From: AP-15 sp963736715
Lineage (GTDB): Bacteria > Pseudomonadota > Alphaproteobacteria > ATCC43930 > CGMCC-115725
Assembly (NCBI GenBank): GCA_963736715.1
Contig: CAVTQA010000049.1
Location: forward strand, 177,887-241,886
Length of the DNA stretch: 64,000 nucleotides
Direction: 5' to 3'
The position numbers and the translations under genes are program-made. The notes below the pieces were generated by a model that ran no database searches, had not been told where the DNA came from, and was given only the letters and a program-made list of their open reading frames with translations. This document shows, piece by piece, positions 17,974-26,461 of this stretch. Positions within the stretch are counted from its first letter, which is position 1, and each line of letters begins with the position of its first letter.

Positions 17974-18056
17974 CGTCGCCCCCGCGAAAGCGGGGGTCCA
18001 GGGCGGCTTTGCAGATGCCCGCCGCCCCTGAATTCCCGCTTTCGCGGGAACGACGA
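17974..18056. repeat. Palindromic repeat type B, copy 2
   Basis: Same composition as the copy at 11771: TCGTC end, CCCCCGCGAAAGCGGGGG, TCCAGGG, then CCCCTGAATT, CCCGCTTTCGCGGG and a GACGA end. It lies between the acyl-CoA ligase and livH inside the operon. It could lower readthrough or stabilise the upstream transcript. Confidence 0.82.
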
Positions 18057-18082
18057 ACCTAAGGCGACTTCTGACCGCGCCG

Positions 18083-18982
18083 ATGCCTGAATTCGAATGG
18101 CAGTTTACGCTGGTCCTGCTGACCAACGGCGTCATGATCGGGCTGATGTATGCGCTGATCGCGCTTGGCTTTGTGCTTATCTACAAGGCGACCGACGCGA
18201 TCAATTTCGCGCAGGGCGAGTTCGTCATGTTCGCCGGCTTCATCGCTGCGGGCGCCGCCGAACTCGCCGGCGCGCCTTTCTGGGTGTCGGCGCTGCTCTC
18301 GGTCGCCGGCATGGTGGCATTGGGCTTCGGGATCGAGCGCGTCGTGCTGCGTCCGCTGATCGGCCGTCCGATCATTGCTGTCGTGATGGCGACGATCGGC
18401 CTTGCCGCGGTATTGCGAGGCGGGGCGGTCTTGGCGTTTGGCGCCGGGACCCGGGCGATCGAGATGCCGGTCAGCGACTCGCCCCTCTATCTCGGACCGG
18501 TCGCCCTCTCACAGGTGCAGCTCGTCGGCGCAACGGTCAGCATTGTCTTTCTCGCCACCTTCAGCTGGTTCTTCCTGAGGAGCCGGGTCGGCATCGCGAT
18601 GCGGGCGGTGGCCGACAGCCAACAGGTGGCAATGGCGATGGGCATCAACGTCCAGCGCTATTTCGCGCTCGCTTGGGCGATGGCCGGCGTCGTCTCCGCA
18701 CTGGGCGGCGTCGTCTGGGGGGCGATGCTCGGGGTCGACAATCAGCTGGCGCTGGTCGGCCTCAAGGTCTTCCCGGTGGTGATCCTCGGCGGCCTCAATT
18801 CGATCATCGGCGCAGTGGTCGGCGGGCTGATCGTCGGCATCGTGGAAAACCTCGCCGCCGGCTATCTCGATCCCTATGTCGGCGGCGGCACCAAGGACTT
18901 CGCTCCTTACATCCTGATGATTGTGGCGCTGATGCTGCGGCCCGAGGGCATCTTCGGGCGTCGCCGGATCGAGCGCGTGTGA
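18083..18982 (+). CDS. livH: LivH-type ABC transporter permease
   Basis: 299 residues with about eight hydrophobic segments. The N-terminus (LTNGVMIGLMYALIALGFVL followed by IYKATDAINFAQGEFVM) is diagnostic for LivH. The coupling region for the ATPase is R-A-V-A-D-S-Q-Q-V-A-M-A-M-G-I-N, and the C-terminus ends with LMLRPEGIFGRRRIERV. It sits in the inner membrane and forms the channel with LivM. It is part of the import operon; the next gene lies about 110 bases downstream, beyond a palindromic repeat. Confidence 0.93.
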   Translation: MPEFEWQFTLVLLTNGVMIGLMYALIALGFVLIYKATDAINFAQGEFVMFAGFIAAGAAELAGAPFWVSALLSVAGMVALGFGIERVVLRPLIGRPIIAVVMATIGLAAVLRGGAVLAFGAGTRAIEMPVSDSPLYLGPVALSQVQLVGATVSIVFLATFSWFFLRSRVGIAMRAVADSQQVAMAMGINVQRYFALAWAMAGVVSALGGVVWGAMLGVDNQLALVGLKVFPVVILGGLNSIIGAVVGGLIVGIVENLAAGYLDPYVGGGTKDFAPYILMIVALMLRPEGIFGRRRIERV

Positions 18983-19002
18983 TGAAATTTGTCGCTCGGC
19001 AT

Positions 19003-19088
19003 CCTCGCCCGCCCCGCCCCCACCCTAACCCGCCCCCGCAAGCCGGGGAGGGAATGGGCGGGGTCCGGGCGCAGCGAGGCGGGTGAGG
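19003..19088. repeat. Palindromic repeat type A between livH and livM
   Basis: GC-rich inverted repeat with CCCCCACCCTAACC, CGCCCCCGCAAGCCGGGG, AGGGAATGGGCGGGG and a GGGTGAGGG end. It belongs to the same family as the hairpins at 34745, 37914 and 50651. It fills nearly the whole gap between two genes of one operon. Confidence 0.72.
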
Positions 19089-19093
19089 GCGCC

Positions 19094-20161
19094 ATGTTCC
19101 ACCGCGAATCCGGGGTGTTCAAGACCGGCTACGCCGAAGACATGGCCCTCTATCCGCTGCCGATCGCCAAATGGGCGGTGGCGGCGTTCGCCGGGCTGTT
19201 CATCGTCATCGCGCCGCTAGCGTTCTCCGAATATTCTTTGTCGCTGCTAAATCTGTGTTTGGTCGCAATCGTCGGCGCGCTCGGTCTCAACATTCTCGTC
19301 GGCTATACCGGGCAAATCTCCATCGGGCACGGCGCCTTCATGTCGGTGGGTGCGTACACGGCCGCCAATCTGATCGTGCGGCTTGGCCTGCCATTCTGGA
19401 TCACGATCCCGGCCGGCGGACTGATGGCTGCGCTGATCGGCATCGTGGTCGGCATCCCGTCGCTGCGCATCAAAGGTATTTACCTGGCGATCGCGACCCT
19501 CGCCGCGCAGCTGATTATCGAGTGGACGATCAATCACGTGACCTGGATCTCCGGCGGCGTGCAGTCCTCGATCGAGATCCCGCGCCCGTCCGTCTTTGGG
19601 ATCCCGCTGACCTCCGAAGCCGAGATCTACGAGTTCCTGATGTTTTTTGCAGTGCTGGCGATCGTCGGCACCTTGAACCTGGTGCGCAGCCGCATCGGCC
19701 GCGCCTTCATTGCCGTGCGTGATCAGGATATTGCCGCCGAGATCATCGGCATCAACATCTTCCGTTACAAGCTTTACGCGTTCGCGATCTCGTCTTTCTA
19801 CGCCGGAGTCGCCGGGGTCTTGGAGAGCTATTATCTCGGGATTGCGAATTACGAGCAGTTCCAACTCGACGTCTCGATCGATTACTTGGCGATGGTGATC
19901 ATCGGCGGCCTCGGCTCGGTACTCGGGTCGATTTTTGGCGCCGTCTTCGTCACGCTCTTGCCCATCGCCACCCGCTGGGCGCTGCAGTCCTCCGGCAGCC
20001 TGATCTTTTCGGAGGCCGATCTGGCAAACATAATCCCGAGCTTGCGGCTGGTGATCTTTGGCGGTCTGATCATCTTCTTTCTAGTCGTCGAGCCAGAGGG
20101 ATTGGCGCGGCTGTGGCGGAACATCCGAAACTACTTCCGCGTGTGGCCTTTTTCGTATTAG
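19094..20161 (+). CDS. livM: LivM-type ABC transporter permease
   Basis: 355 residues from the ATG at 19094; the frame is open further 5' but that part is repeat sequence. About nine or ten hydrophobic segments. Characteristic parts: LNILVGYTGQISIGHGAFMS, IPSLRIKGIYLAIATLAAQ, the ATPase-contact loop R-S-R-I-G-R-A-F-I-A-V-R-D-Q-D-I-A-A-E-I-I-G, and FGAVFVTLLP. The C-terminal tail F-R-V-W-P-F-S-Y is typical for the LivM of this cluster type. It partners LivH. Confidence 0.93.
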   Translation: MFHRESGVFKTGYAEDMALYPLPIAKWAVAAFAGLFIVIAPLAFSEYSLSLLNLCLVAIVGALGLNILVGYTGQISIGHGAFMSVGAYTAANLIVRLGLPFWITIPAGGLMAALIGIVVGIPSLRIKGIYLAIATLAAQLIIEWTINHVTWISGGVQSSIEIPRPSVFGIPLTSEAEIYEFLMFFAVLAIVGTLNLVRSRIGRAFIAVRDQDIAAEIIGINIFRYKLYAFAISSFYAGVAGVLESYYLGIANYEQFQLDVSIDYLAMVIIGGLGSVLGSIFGAVFVTLLPIATRWALQSSGSLIFSEADLANIIPSLRLVIFGGLIIFFLVVEPEGLARLWRNIRNYFRVWPFSY

Positions 20162-20190
20162 CTGGAGTGCAACGAAGGGAGGATCTTTGG

Positions 20191-21444
20191 ATGACTAGCA
20201 AATCGACGACGCCGCTCGCGCTCATCGTGGGCGCGGCGACGGTGCTGGGCCTTGCCGGGACGGCGGCGGCCCAGGAGAAAAAAATCGTGATCGGCGTGCA
20301 ATGTGACCGCACCGGCCCGACGCAGATCGTCGGTACGGTGCTGTGCCCGGCGATGCACGACTACTTCAACCTCGTCAATTCGAACCATATGCTCGACGGT
20401 TACACGATCGACGCGCCGGAGATCGATGCTGCATACAAGGTGCCGCCGGCCATCGAAGCTTATGAGCACCAAAAGCAAGAGGGTGCTGTGATCATGTCCG
20501 TCTACGGCACGCCGCAGGCGCATGCGCTGAACGAGAGGATCGAGAAGGACGAGATCCCGTCGACGACGCCCGGCTTTGGCATCGCGGCATCGGCGGACGG
20601 CAAGAAATATCCTTATCTGTTTCCCATCGCCGCGAGTTATTTCTCGCAGGGCGCCGCTGCCATCGAATTCGTCAAGGACAAATTGGGAGGCAGTCTCAAG
20701 GGCAAGAAAATCGCCTACATGTACTATGACAATCCTGCCGGTAAGGAGCCGTTGCCGGTCATCGAAGACCTGCAGAAGCAAGAGGGGTTCGAGCTGCGGA
20801 CCTTCGCCGTGCCGCCGCCGGGTGTGGAAATGGGGGCGCAGATTCTCGACATCACGCAGCGTTATCGGCCTGACTTCGTAATCTCGCACCTATTTGGCCG
20901 TTCGCCATCGGTGTCTATCAAGGAACTCAAACGCAACGGCTACCCATTGTCGAAAGTGCTGGGCCTCGTCTGGGCTTCCGCGGAAGGCGACATCTTAGCG
21001 GCCGGCGGTTGGGGGGTCGCGCAGGGCTATAACACGATGCAGTTTGCCGGCGCCGGCGACGATTACCCGGTGCGCCAGCAAATCAAGGAGACGTACCAGA
21101 AGGAAGGAAAGGCGCTGCCCAAGGAAATGGACGACACGGTTTATTACAACCGCGGTCTATTCCAGGCGGCAATCCAGGTCGAGGCGATCAAGAACGCACT
21201 CAAACTGACGAACGGCAAGGAGCCGACCGGAACGGACGTTAAAAAGGGCTTCGAAGAGATCCATGACTTCACCCTCGGAGGTCTGGTCCCGCCGCTGCAG
21301 ATCACGCCGGCCGACCACGAAGGTGGCGGATATGTGCGGATCTTCCAGGTTAAGGGCGAGAAACTCGTCCCGGAGACGGAGTGGTTCCGCGCCTATCGCG
21401 ATGTCGTGTGGGACCAGGTCAAGGCTGCGGAGCAGACGCAATAG
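20191..21444 (+). CDS. ABC transporter periplasmic substrate-binding protein (LivK-like)
   Basis: 417 residues from the ATG at 20191, with GGGAGGA 6 bases upstream. The signal peptide runs through VLGLAGTAAAQ, with a likely cut after AAA or AAAQ. The mature part is a type I periplasmic binding fold: KKIVIGVQCDRTGPTQIVGT, YFNLVNSNHMLDGYTI, then IMSVYGTPQAHALN and GKKIAYMYYDNPAGKEPLPV. It is closer to the aliphatic amide, urea or aromatic acid binding proteins seen beside acyl-CoA ligases than to true LivK. The ligand is unknown; the neighbouring amidohydrolase and asparaginase make an amide-type ligand possible. Confidence 0.9.
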   Translation: MTSKSTTPLALIVGAATVLGLAGTAAAQEKKIVIGVQCDRTGPTQIVGTVLCPAMHDYFNLVNSNHMLDGYTIDAPEIDAAYKVPPAIEAYEHQKQEGAVIMSVYGTPQAHALNERIEKDEIPSTTPGFGIAASADGKKYPYLFPIAASYFSQGAAAIEFVKDKLGGSLKGKKIAYMYYDNPAGKEPLPVIEDLQKQEGFELRTFAVPPPGVEMGAQILDITQRYRPDFVISHLFGRSPSVSIKELKRNGYPLSKVLGLVWASAEGDILAAGGWGVAQGYNTMQFAGAGDDYPVRQQIKETYQKEGKALPKEMDDTVYYNRGLFQAAIQVEAIKNALKLTNGKEPTGTDVKKGFEEIHDFTLGGLVPPLQITPADHEGGGYVRIFQVKGEKLVPETEWFRAYRDVVWDQVKAAEQTQ

Positions 21445-21480
21445 CGGTCCGCCGCAAGCCACTTCTCCCCGGTCGTCTGA

Positions 21481-22275
21481 ATGCTGGCGCTCAACAACAT
21501 CGAAGTCGTCTATGACGGCGTCATTCTGGTGCTGAAGGGCGTCTCGCTGTTCGCCGAGCAGGGCCGCATCACGACCCTGCTCGGCGCCAACGGCGCCGGC
21601 AAGACCACGACCCTGAAGGCCGTTTCGGGCCTCTTGCACAGCGAGCGCGGGCAGGTCACCAAGGGCACGGTCGAGCTTGACGGCGAGCGGCTCGACCGGC
21701 TTCCGCCGCACGATGTCGTAAAGCATGGCGTGACCCAGGTCTTCGAAGGGAGGCGGGTTTTCGAGAACTTGACGGTCGAGGAAAATCTGATCGCCGGCGC
21801 GCACACACGCCGCGATTCCGCGGCCGTTCGGGACGGCATCGACCGGGTCTACGACGCCTTCCCGGTGCTCCAGGAACGCCGACACAATCAGTCGGGCTAT
21901 CTCTCGGGGGGCGAACAGCAGATGCTTGTGATCGGCCGCGCTTTGATGTCCGATCCCAAGGTGATCCTGCTCGACGAACCGTCCCTCGGCCTGGCGCCGC
22001 TGCTCGTCGAGGAGATCTTCGGCATCGTCCGGCGCCTCAGGGATGAGCGCAACCTGACCGTGCTGCTGGTCGAGCAGAACGCAGCGCTCGCGCTCGACAT
22101 CGCCGATCACGGCTATGTCATGGAGAACGGCCGCATCGTGCTCGAAGGCCCGGCGGATAGCTTGCGCGCGAATTCGGACATCAAGGAGTTCTACCTTGGG
22201 CTCAACGAAGTCGGCGCCCGCAAATCCTACCGCGACGTCAAGCACTACAAGCGGCGCAAGCGCTGGCTGTCCTGA
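21481..22275 (+). CDS. livF: LivF-type ABC transporter ATPase
   Basis: 264 residues. Walker A G-A-N-G-A-G-K-T, Q-loop VTQVFEGRRVFENLTVEENL, signature Y-L-S-G-G-E-Q-Q-M-L, Walker B VILLDEPSLGL, and V-E-Q-N-A-A-L-A-L in place of the H-loop His, as is usual for LivF. The C-terminal extension (YLGLNEVGARKSYRDVKHYK) is longer than in E. coli LivF and typical of this cluster type. It ends the transporter gene set; the asparaginase gene follows after 21 bases. Confidence 0.93.
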   Translation: MLALNNIEVVYDGVILVLKGVSLFAEQGRITTLLGANGAGKTTTLKAVSGLLHSERGQVTKGTVELDGERLDRLPPHDVVKHGVTQVFEGRRVFENLTVEENLIAGAHTRRDSAAVRDGIDRVYDAFPVLQERRHNQSGYLSGGEQQMLVIGRALMSDPKVILLDEPSLGLAPLLVEEIFGIVRRLRDERNLTVLLVEQNAALALDIADHGYVMENGRIVLEGPADSLRANSDIKEFYLGLNEVGARKSYRDVKHYKRRKRWLS

Positions 22276-22296
22276 GCTGGTGATGGAGCATCCCTA

Positions 22297-23298
22297 ATGC
22301 CGACGGCCCTCCCCCGCATCGCCGTTATCGGCACCGGCGGCACGATTTCTTCGCTCGGCGCGTCGAGCCTCGACGTGCTCGATTACCCCGATTTCGGGCA
22401 GAAGCTTACTTGCGAGGCCCTGCTCGACCGTTTTCCGGAGACCCGGCTTGTCGCCGACCCGATGCCTGTGAGCTTCCGCCAGGTGGGCAGCACCGATATC
22501 GGCCCCAAGGATTGGGTCGCGATCAGGGCATCGATCCATCGCATCGTGTGCGAAGAGCCTGCCGTCGCCGGCTTCGTCATTCCGCACGGCACCGCGACCC
22601 TCGAGGAAACAGCCTTCTTCCTCAACCTGACCCTCGCCACGGCGCAGCCCGTGGTGCTCGTCGGAGCGCAGCGCCCGGCCAGCGCGCTCGGCACGGATGC
22701 CGGGATAAACCTCGTCAACGCCTTGCGCGTCGCCGGCTCATCCGATGCGCGAGGCAAGGGGGTTCTCGTAGTGCTCAACGACGAGATCCATGCCGCCCGC
22801 GATGTCGTCAAGACCTCGACCTACCGGGTTCAAACCTTCCGTTCGGTCGATTTCGGTGCGCTCGGCCATGTCGACGGTGACGGGGTGCACTTTTACCGCA
22901 CCCCGTCGCGCGCCCACATGCCCGATACGCCCTTTTCGAGCCTCGATCTGACCACGCTGCCGCGGGTCGACATTGTGTATTCTTACGCCGGCGCCGACGG
23001 GGCATTGGTCGACGCCGCGGTCGCGGCCGGCGCGCGCGGCCTCGTCTCGGCCGGCTTTGCCCCTGGGAGCCCGACGCCCGAGCAGCGCGCCGCCTTCGAG
23101 CGCGCCGCCAAATCCGGGATTGTCGTTGTGCAATGCAGCCGTGCAACGGGCCGTGTCGCGCCGCGTCGACGGCTGCGTGAGAGCGGCATCGTCGCCGGCG
23201 AGGATTTCACGCCGCAGAAGGCCCGCATATTGCTGATGCTCGCGCTGCTGGCGACCAACGACGTGGTCGAGATCCAGCGCGCGTTCCAAACCTATTAG
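22297..23298 (+). CDS. Asparaginase-family protein (L-asparaginase/glutaminase fold) with one changed active-site residue
   Basis: 333 residues. The first catalytic threonine motif is T-G-G-T-I-S (Thr16). The second motif, usually H-G-T-D-T-x-E-E-T-A, reads H-G-T-A-T-L-E-E-T-A, so the Asp that corresponds to D90 of the E. coli type II enzyme is Ala100. The lysine is present (ARDVVKTST, Lys172). No signal peptide, so cytosolic. The gene is the last of the import operon (21 bases after livF), which suggests it acts on the imported compound or its hydrolysis product. The missing Asp makes ordinary asparaginase activity doubtful; related clades in rhizobia may share the change. Confidence 0.86.
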   Translation: MPTALPRIAVIGTGGTISSLGASSLDVLDYPDFGQKLTCEALLDRFPETRLVADPMPVSFRQVGSTDIGPKDWVAIRASIHRIVCEEPAVAGFVIPHGTATLEETAFFLNLTLATAQPVVLVGAQRPASALGTDAGINLVNALRVAGSSDARGKGVLVVLNDEIHAARDVVKTSTYRVQTFRSVDFGALGHVDGDGVHFYRTPSRAHMPDTPFSSLDLTTLPRVDIVYSYAGADGALVDAAVAAGARGLVSAGFAPGSPTPEQRAAFERAAKSGIVVVQCSRATGRVAPRRRLRESGIVAGEDFTPQKARILLMLALLATNDVVEIQRAFQTY

Positions 23299-23343
23299 GC
23301 CCATCGCGAGAAAATCACCGCAGCTTGCTGGAAAGCGGCGCTA

Positions 23344-23431
23344 CCCTCACCCACCAAGCCCCTCAGGCGCGGGGCGAGGGAGGGCAAAGCAACTAGCCCC
23401 GCACGAGCGGGAAGAGGGAGGGGCAGTGATG
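23344..23431. repeat. Degenerate palindromic repeat type A
   Basis: Begins CCCTCACCCACCAAGCC, nearly identical to the start of the element inside odhB (37914), and continues with GGGCGAGGGAGGG, CCCCGCACGAGCGGG and AGAGGGAGGGG. The arms no longer pair well. It lies in the 160-base gap between the convergent asparaginase and MoxR genes. Confidence 0.6.
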
Positions 23432-23458
23432 GGAAGGTGAAGGGCAGATCACCGCAAT

Positions 23459-24307
23459 TCAGCCGCGTTCGCGGCGGTGGAGAAAAGCGAGACGCTCGAA
23501 CAGGTGAACGTCCTGTTCGTTCTTCAACAGAGCCCCGTGCAGCGGCGGGATCAACTTGGCCGGGTCGCGCGTGCGCAATACATCGGGCGAGACGTCTTCG
23601 ACCAGCAACAGCTTGATCCAGTCGAGGAGCTCGGAGGTCGAGGGTTTTTTCTTCAATCCCGGCACCTCGCGGATATCGTAAAAGATCGTCAAAGCCTCGC
23701 GCAGCAGTTCGTGCTTTAGATCGGGAAAATGAACGTCAATAATCTGCTGCATCGTCGCGCGGTCAGGGAAGCGAATGTAGTGAAAGAAACAGCGGCGGAG
23801 AAAGGCGTCCGGCAACTCCTTCTCGTTGTTGGAGGTAATGACGACGATAGGGCGATGCCGGGCACGAATGGTGCGCCGCGTCTCGTAGACATAGAATTCC
23901 ATGCGATCGAGCTCGAGCAGCAGATCGTTGGGGAACTCGATATCGGCCTTGTCGATCTCGTCGATCAGAAGGACCGGAGCCTCGGCAGCCTCGAACGCCT
24001 CCCACATCTTGCCCGGGACGATATAGTTGGCGATGTCGTGGACGCGCTCGTCGCCGAGCTGGCCGTCACGCAGCCGGGAGACCGCGTCATATTCGTAGAG
24101 TCCCTGCTGGGCCTTGGTGGTCGATTTGATATGCCAGGTGATCAGCTCCTTGCCGATGCCGTGGGCGATTTCATGGGCGAGGATGGTTTTGCCGGTACCG
24201 GGCTCGCCTTTGACGAGGAGCGGGCGCTCGAGAGCGATAGCGGCGTTGACTGCGACACGAAGATCCTGCGTCGCGACGTAAGTATCAGTGCCCTCGAAAC
24301 GCCGCAT
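23459..24307 (-). CDS. MoxR-family AAA+ ATPase
   Basis: 282 residues from the ATG at 24307 (MRRFEGTDTYVATQDLRVAV), chosen because this is the usual MoxR start and AAGGAA lies 9 bases upstream. Walker A G-E-P-G-T-G-K-T (34-41), Walker B VLLIDEIDKAD (about 104-114), sensor 1 V-V-I-T-S-N-N-E-K-E-L, arginine finger region DAFLRRCFFHY. MoxR ATPases act as chaperones that mature enzyme complexes or metal sites, usually with a VWA-domain partner. No VWA gene is seen here. It is divergent from the sulfatase-fold gene. Confidence 0.92.
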   Translation of the reverse strand: MRRFEGTDTYVATQDLRVAVNAAIALERPLLVKGEPGTGKTILAHEIAHGIGKELITWHIKSTTKAQQGLYEYDAVSRLRDGQLGDERVHDIANYIVPGKMWEAFEAAEAPVLLIDEIDKADIEFPNDLLLELDRMEFYVYETRRTIRARHRPIVVITSNNEKELPDAFLRRCFFHYIRFPDRATMQQIIDVHFPDLKHELLREALTIFYDIREVPGLKKKPSTSELLDWIKLLLVEDVSPDVLRTRDPAKLIPPLHGALLKNEQDVHLFERLAFLHRRERG

Positions 24308-24372
24308 CCCGACCATTTCCTTCGCGCGTCGATTGCCCCTCATGCTGATGATGACATAGACCGAGGTGCGCG

Positions 24373-26016
24373 ATGACACCAGCCCCACCGCAGCTTGCAC
24401 CGCCCCGAGCGCGGATCAGGGCGGTACTTACAGCTGTCCTCGGGGTAGTGCTGCTCGCCGCTCTTTTTCTACCTGCGCGCGCGCCCGTGACGCACCGTCT
24501 CGCCGCAGAGTGGCGCCCCTCCGCTGAGCTGGCAGGCATCCTCTTTCTGATCGCGATGGCGGCCCTGGCCAGTCCGCGTCTTGTTGCCCGACGCGGCTTT
24601 GCCTTCGTGCTGGCTCTGCTCTTGGTCGGGGCAGCCCTGCTCAACCTCGCCGATGCCGCAACTCCGAGCTTGCTCGGACGCGACCTCAACCTCTACTGGG
24701 ATCTCCAGCATTTCCCGTCGCTTTTCGGCTTGGCCCGCGACTCGGCAGGCTGGTGGAGCGCGTCGGTTGCGGGGGGCCTGCTCGTTGCCGCGGTCTCGTT
24801 GTTGATCGCGGGCGCCTATTGGATATGGCGCATGGTGCTGGCCAGCCTTGCCGACCGGCGGATTGCCATCGGTGCCGCGGTCTTGCTGGGTGTCGCACTC
24901 GACATCACATCGTTCTTGCCCGCCGAACAGCGCCCGCTCGCGACCGGGCTGGGCAGCGACATCGTCCGACAAGCCGCGGTATTCGAACGCGGGTGGCGGG
25001 CGGACGCCGAGGCCGGGGTACCGCTACCGACCGCGCTCGCATCCTCGGGCCCTCCCGGCAGCAATCTCGCGGGTCTCAAGCGGCGCGACGTCTATCTCGT
25101 CTATATCGAATCCTACGGTACGACGGTTTTCGACACGTCGGAGTTTCGCTCCGCATTGCGCGGACCCCTCGCTGACTTCGAGGCGGCGCTGCGCGAAGCC
25201 GGCTACACGATCGCCTCAAATCGGCTGGTGTCGCCGACCTTCGGCGGCGGCTCCTGGCTGGCTCATGCGACCCTCGCCAGCGGGGTCCGTCTCGACGACC
25301 CAGTTCTCTACTCCCAGCTGTTCCGTTCGCGCCGCAAATTGCTGCCTGGCTATTTGAAGGACGCCGGCTGGCATGCGATCGAGATAATGCCGGGCATAAA
25401 GGAGCCCGCCCCGGAAGCCCGAGCCTGGGGTTTCGACCGAGACGTCTATGCCGCGGAACTCGGCTATCACGGGCCGTCCTTCGGCTGGTTTGTGATCCCC
25501 GATCAGTTCACGCTCGAACGCGCCGCCGAGATTCGCGAAGCGCTCGGTTCCGAAACGCCGGTATTCACCCAGATCGTGCTCGTGTCGAGCCACATCCCGT
25601 TCTCGCCGGTTCCACCATATCTGGCCGATTGGCGTGATGCCGGGGCCTTTACGACTGTGCCGGCCGCTGCCTGGGAAGAGATTCTTCGGCCGCCCGACTG
25701 GGCGGTGTTGGCGCCCGGCTACCTGAAGAGCCTCCAATACGACTTCGCGGTGCTCGGCGATTGGCTCGCCAAACATCTAACCGGCAACGGGCTCGTCATC
25801 CTGCTCGGCGACCACCAGCCGCCGGCCGTCGTCGGCGGCGAGCTCCAGCAATGGACCGTACCGGTTCACGTGCTGTCACGTGACCCCGACCTCATCGCGC
25901 CCTTCATTTCAGCGGGCTACGTTGCCGGCCTCGTTCCTCCGCCGCCAACGCCGCCGGCCAAGGGAATGGAGACCTTCCTGCCGAGCTTTCTCGCCGGCTT
26001 CGACCGGGCGGACTGA
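24373..26016 (+). CDS. Membrane protein with a sulfatase/phosphatase-fold periplasmic domain
   Basis: 547 residues. Five hydrophobic helices fill the first 190 residues; the rest is a soluble alkaline-phosphatase-superfamily domain as in LtaS or OpgB. Visible motifs are V-Y-I-E-S-Y-G-T-T with a candidate nucleophile Thr, then G-G-G-S-W-L-A-H-A-T-L, and near the end V-I-L-L-G-D-H-Q-P-P with the metal-binding Asp-His. Relatives transfer or hydrolyse phosphoglycerol or phosphoethanolamine groups at the outer face of the inner membrane. The donor and acceptor here are unknown. It starts 65 bases from the divergent MoxR gene. Confidence 0.78.
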   Translation: MTPAPPQLAPPRARIRAVLTAVLGVVLLAALFLPARAPVTHRLAAEWRPSAELAGILFLIAMAALASPRLVARRGFAFVLALLLVGAALLNLADAATPSLLGRDLNLYWDLQHFPSLFGLARDSAGWWSASVAGGLLVAAVSLLIAGAYWIWRMVLASLADRRIAIGAAVLLGVALDITSFLPAEQRPLATGLGSDIVRQAAVFERGWRADAEAGVPLPTALASSGPPGSNLAGLKRRDVYLVYIESYGTTVFDTSEFRSALRGPLADFEAALREAGYTIASNRLVSPTFGGGSWLAHATLASGVRLDDPVLYSQLFRSRRKLLPGYLKDAGWHAIEIMPGIKEPAPEARAWGFDRDVYAAELGYHGPSFGWFVIPDQFTLERAAEIREALGSETPVFTQIVLVSSHIPFSPVPPYLADWRDAGAFTTVPAAAWEEILRPPDWAVLAPGYLKSLQYDFAVLGDWLAKHLTGNGLVILLGDHQPPAVVGGELQQWTVPVHVLSRDPDLIAPFISAGYVAGLVPPPPTPPAKGMETFLPSFLAGFDRAD

Positions 26017-26038
26017 CCCGTTCAGCCGCTCCCGAGCG

Positions 26039-26452
26039 TTACTCCCGCGGCGCGAACCATAATTTGCAACCGTAGTCGATCGTGACCTCCTCGCCGGGTT
26101 CGATCCGCGCGATCGCGATGAGCTCCAGGGTGAGCCGGGCATGATTGCGATCAACTCGGGCAAGCGGGCGGCTGGAATGGTTGCACAAGGTGACGAGACC
26201 GAGCCCCAAGGCGCTGCGACCTTCCCCGTCCGGGTCGCCGTCCCAATGAAAGTAGTAGTCGTAGATGATCGTACGGTCGAGTGCCGGACAGTCCGCAGCC
26301 GGCAAAATGATCACCGGCGCCGCCTCGATCAACGTCCCCGGCGCGATAGGTTCGCGGGCGAACACCCCACGGCCGCGCTCGGGGCTTGTACGGATTTCCA
26401 CTCTATCGTTAGGAACCGGCAGGATGCGGCCGCGCGCCGCCGCATCGCACAA
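26039..26452 (-). CDS. SET-domain protein
   Basis: 137 residues. The SET core is visible: S-P-E-R-G-R-G-V-F-A at the start, L-C-N-H-S in the middle (the N-H-S motif that binds S-adenosylmethionine) and G-E-E-V-T-I-D-Y-G at the end. This small single-domain form lacks pre- and post-SET cysteines. In eukaryotes SET domains methylate lysines; in bacteria the targets are mostly unknown. It may start later, for example at the GTG of VPNDRVEIR. The next gene upstream in the same direction is tatA, 9 bases away, so co-transcription is likely. Confidence 0.75.
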   Translation of the reverse strand: MCDAAARGRILPVPNDRVEIRTSPERGRGVFAREPIAPGTLIEAAPVIILPAADCPALDRTIIYDYYFHWDGDPDGEGRSALGLGLVTLCNHSSRPLARVDRNHARLTLELIAIARIEPGEEVTIDYGCKLWFAPRE

Positions 26453-26461
26453 GGATCGAAC

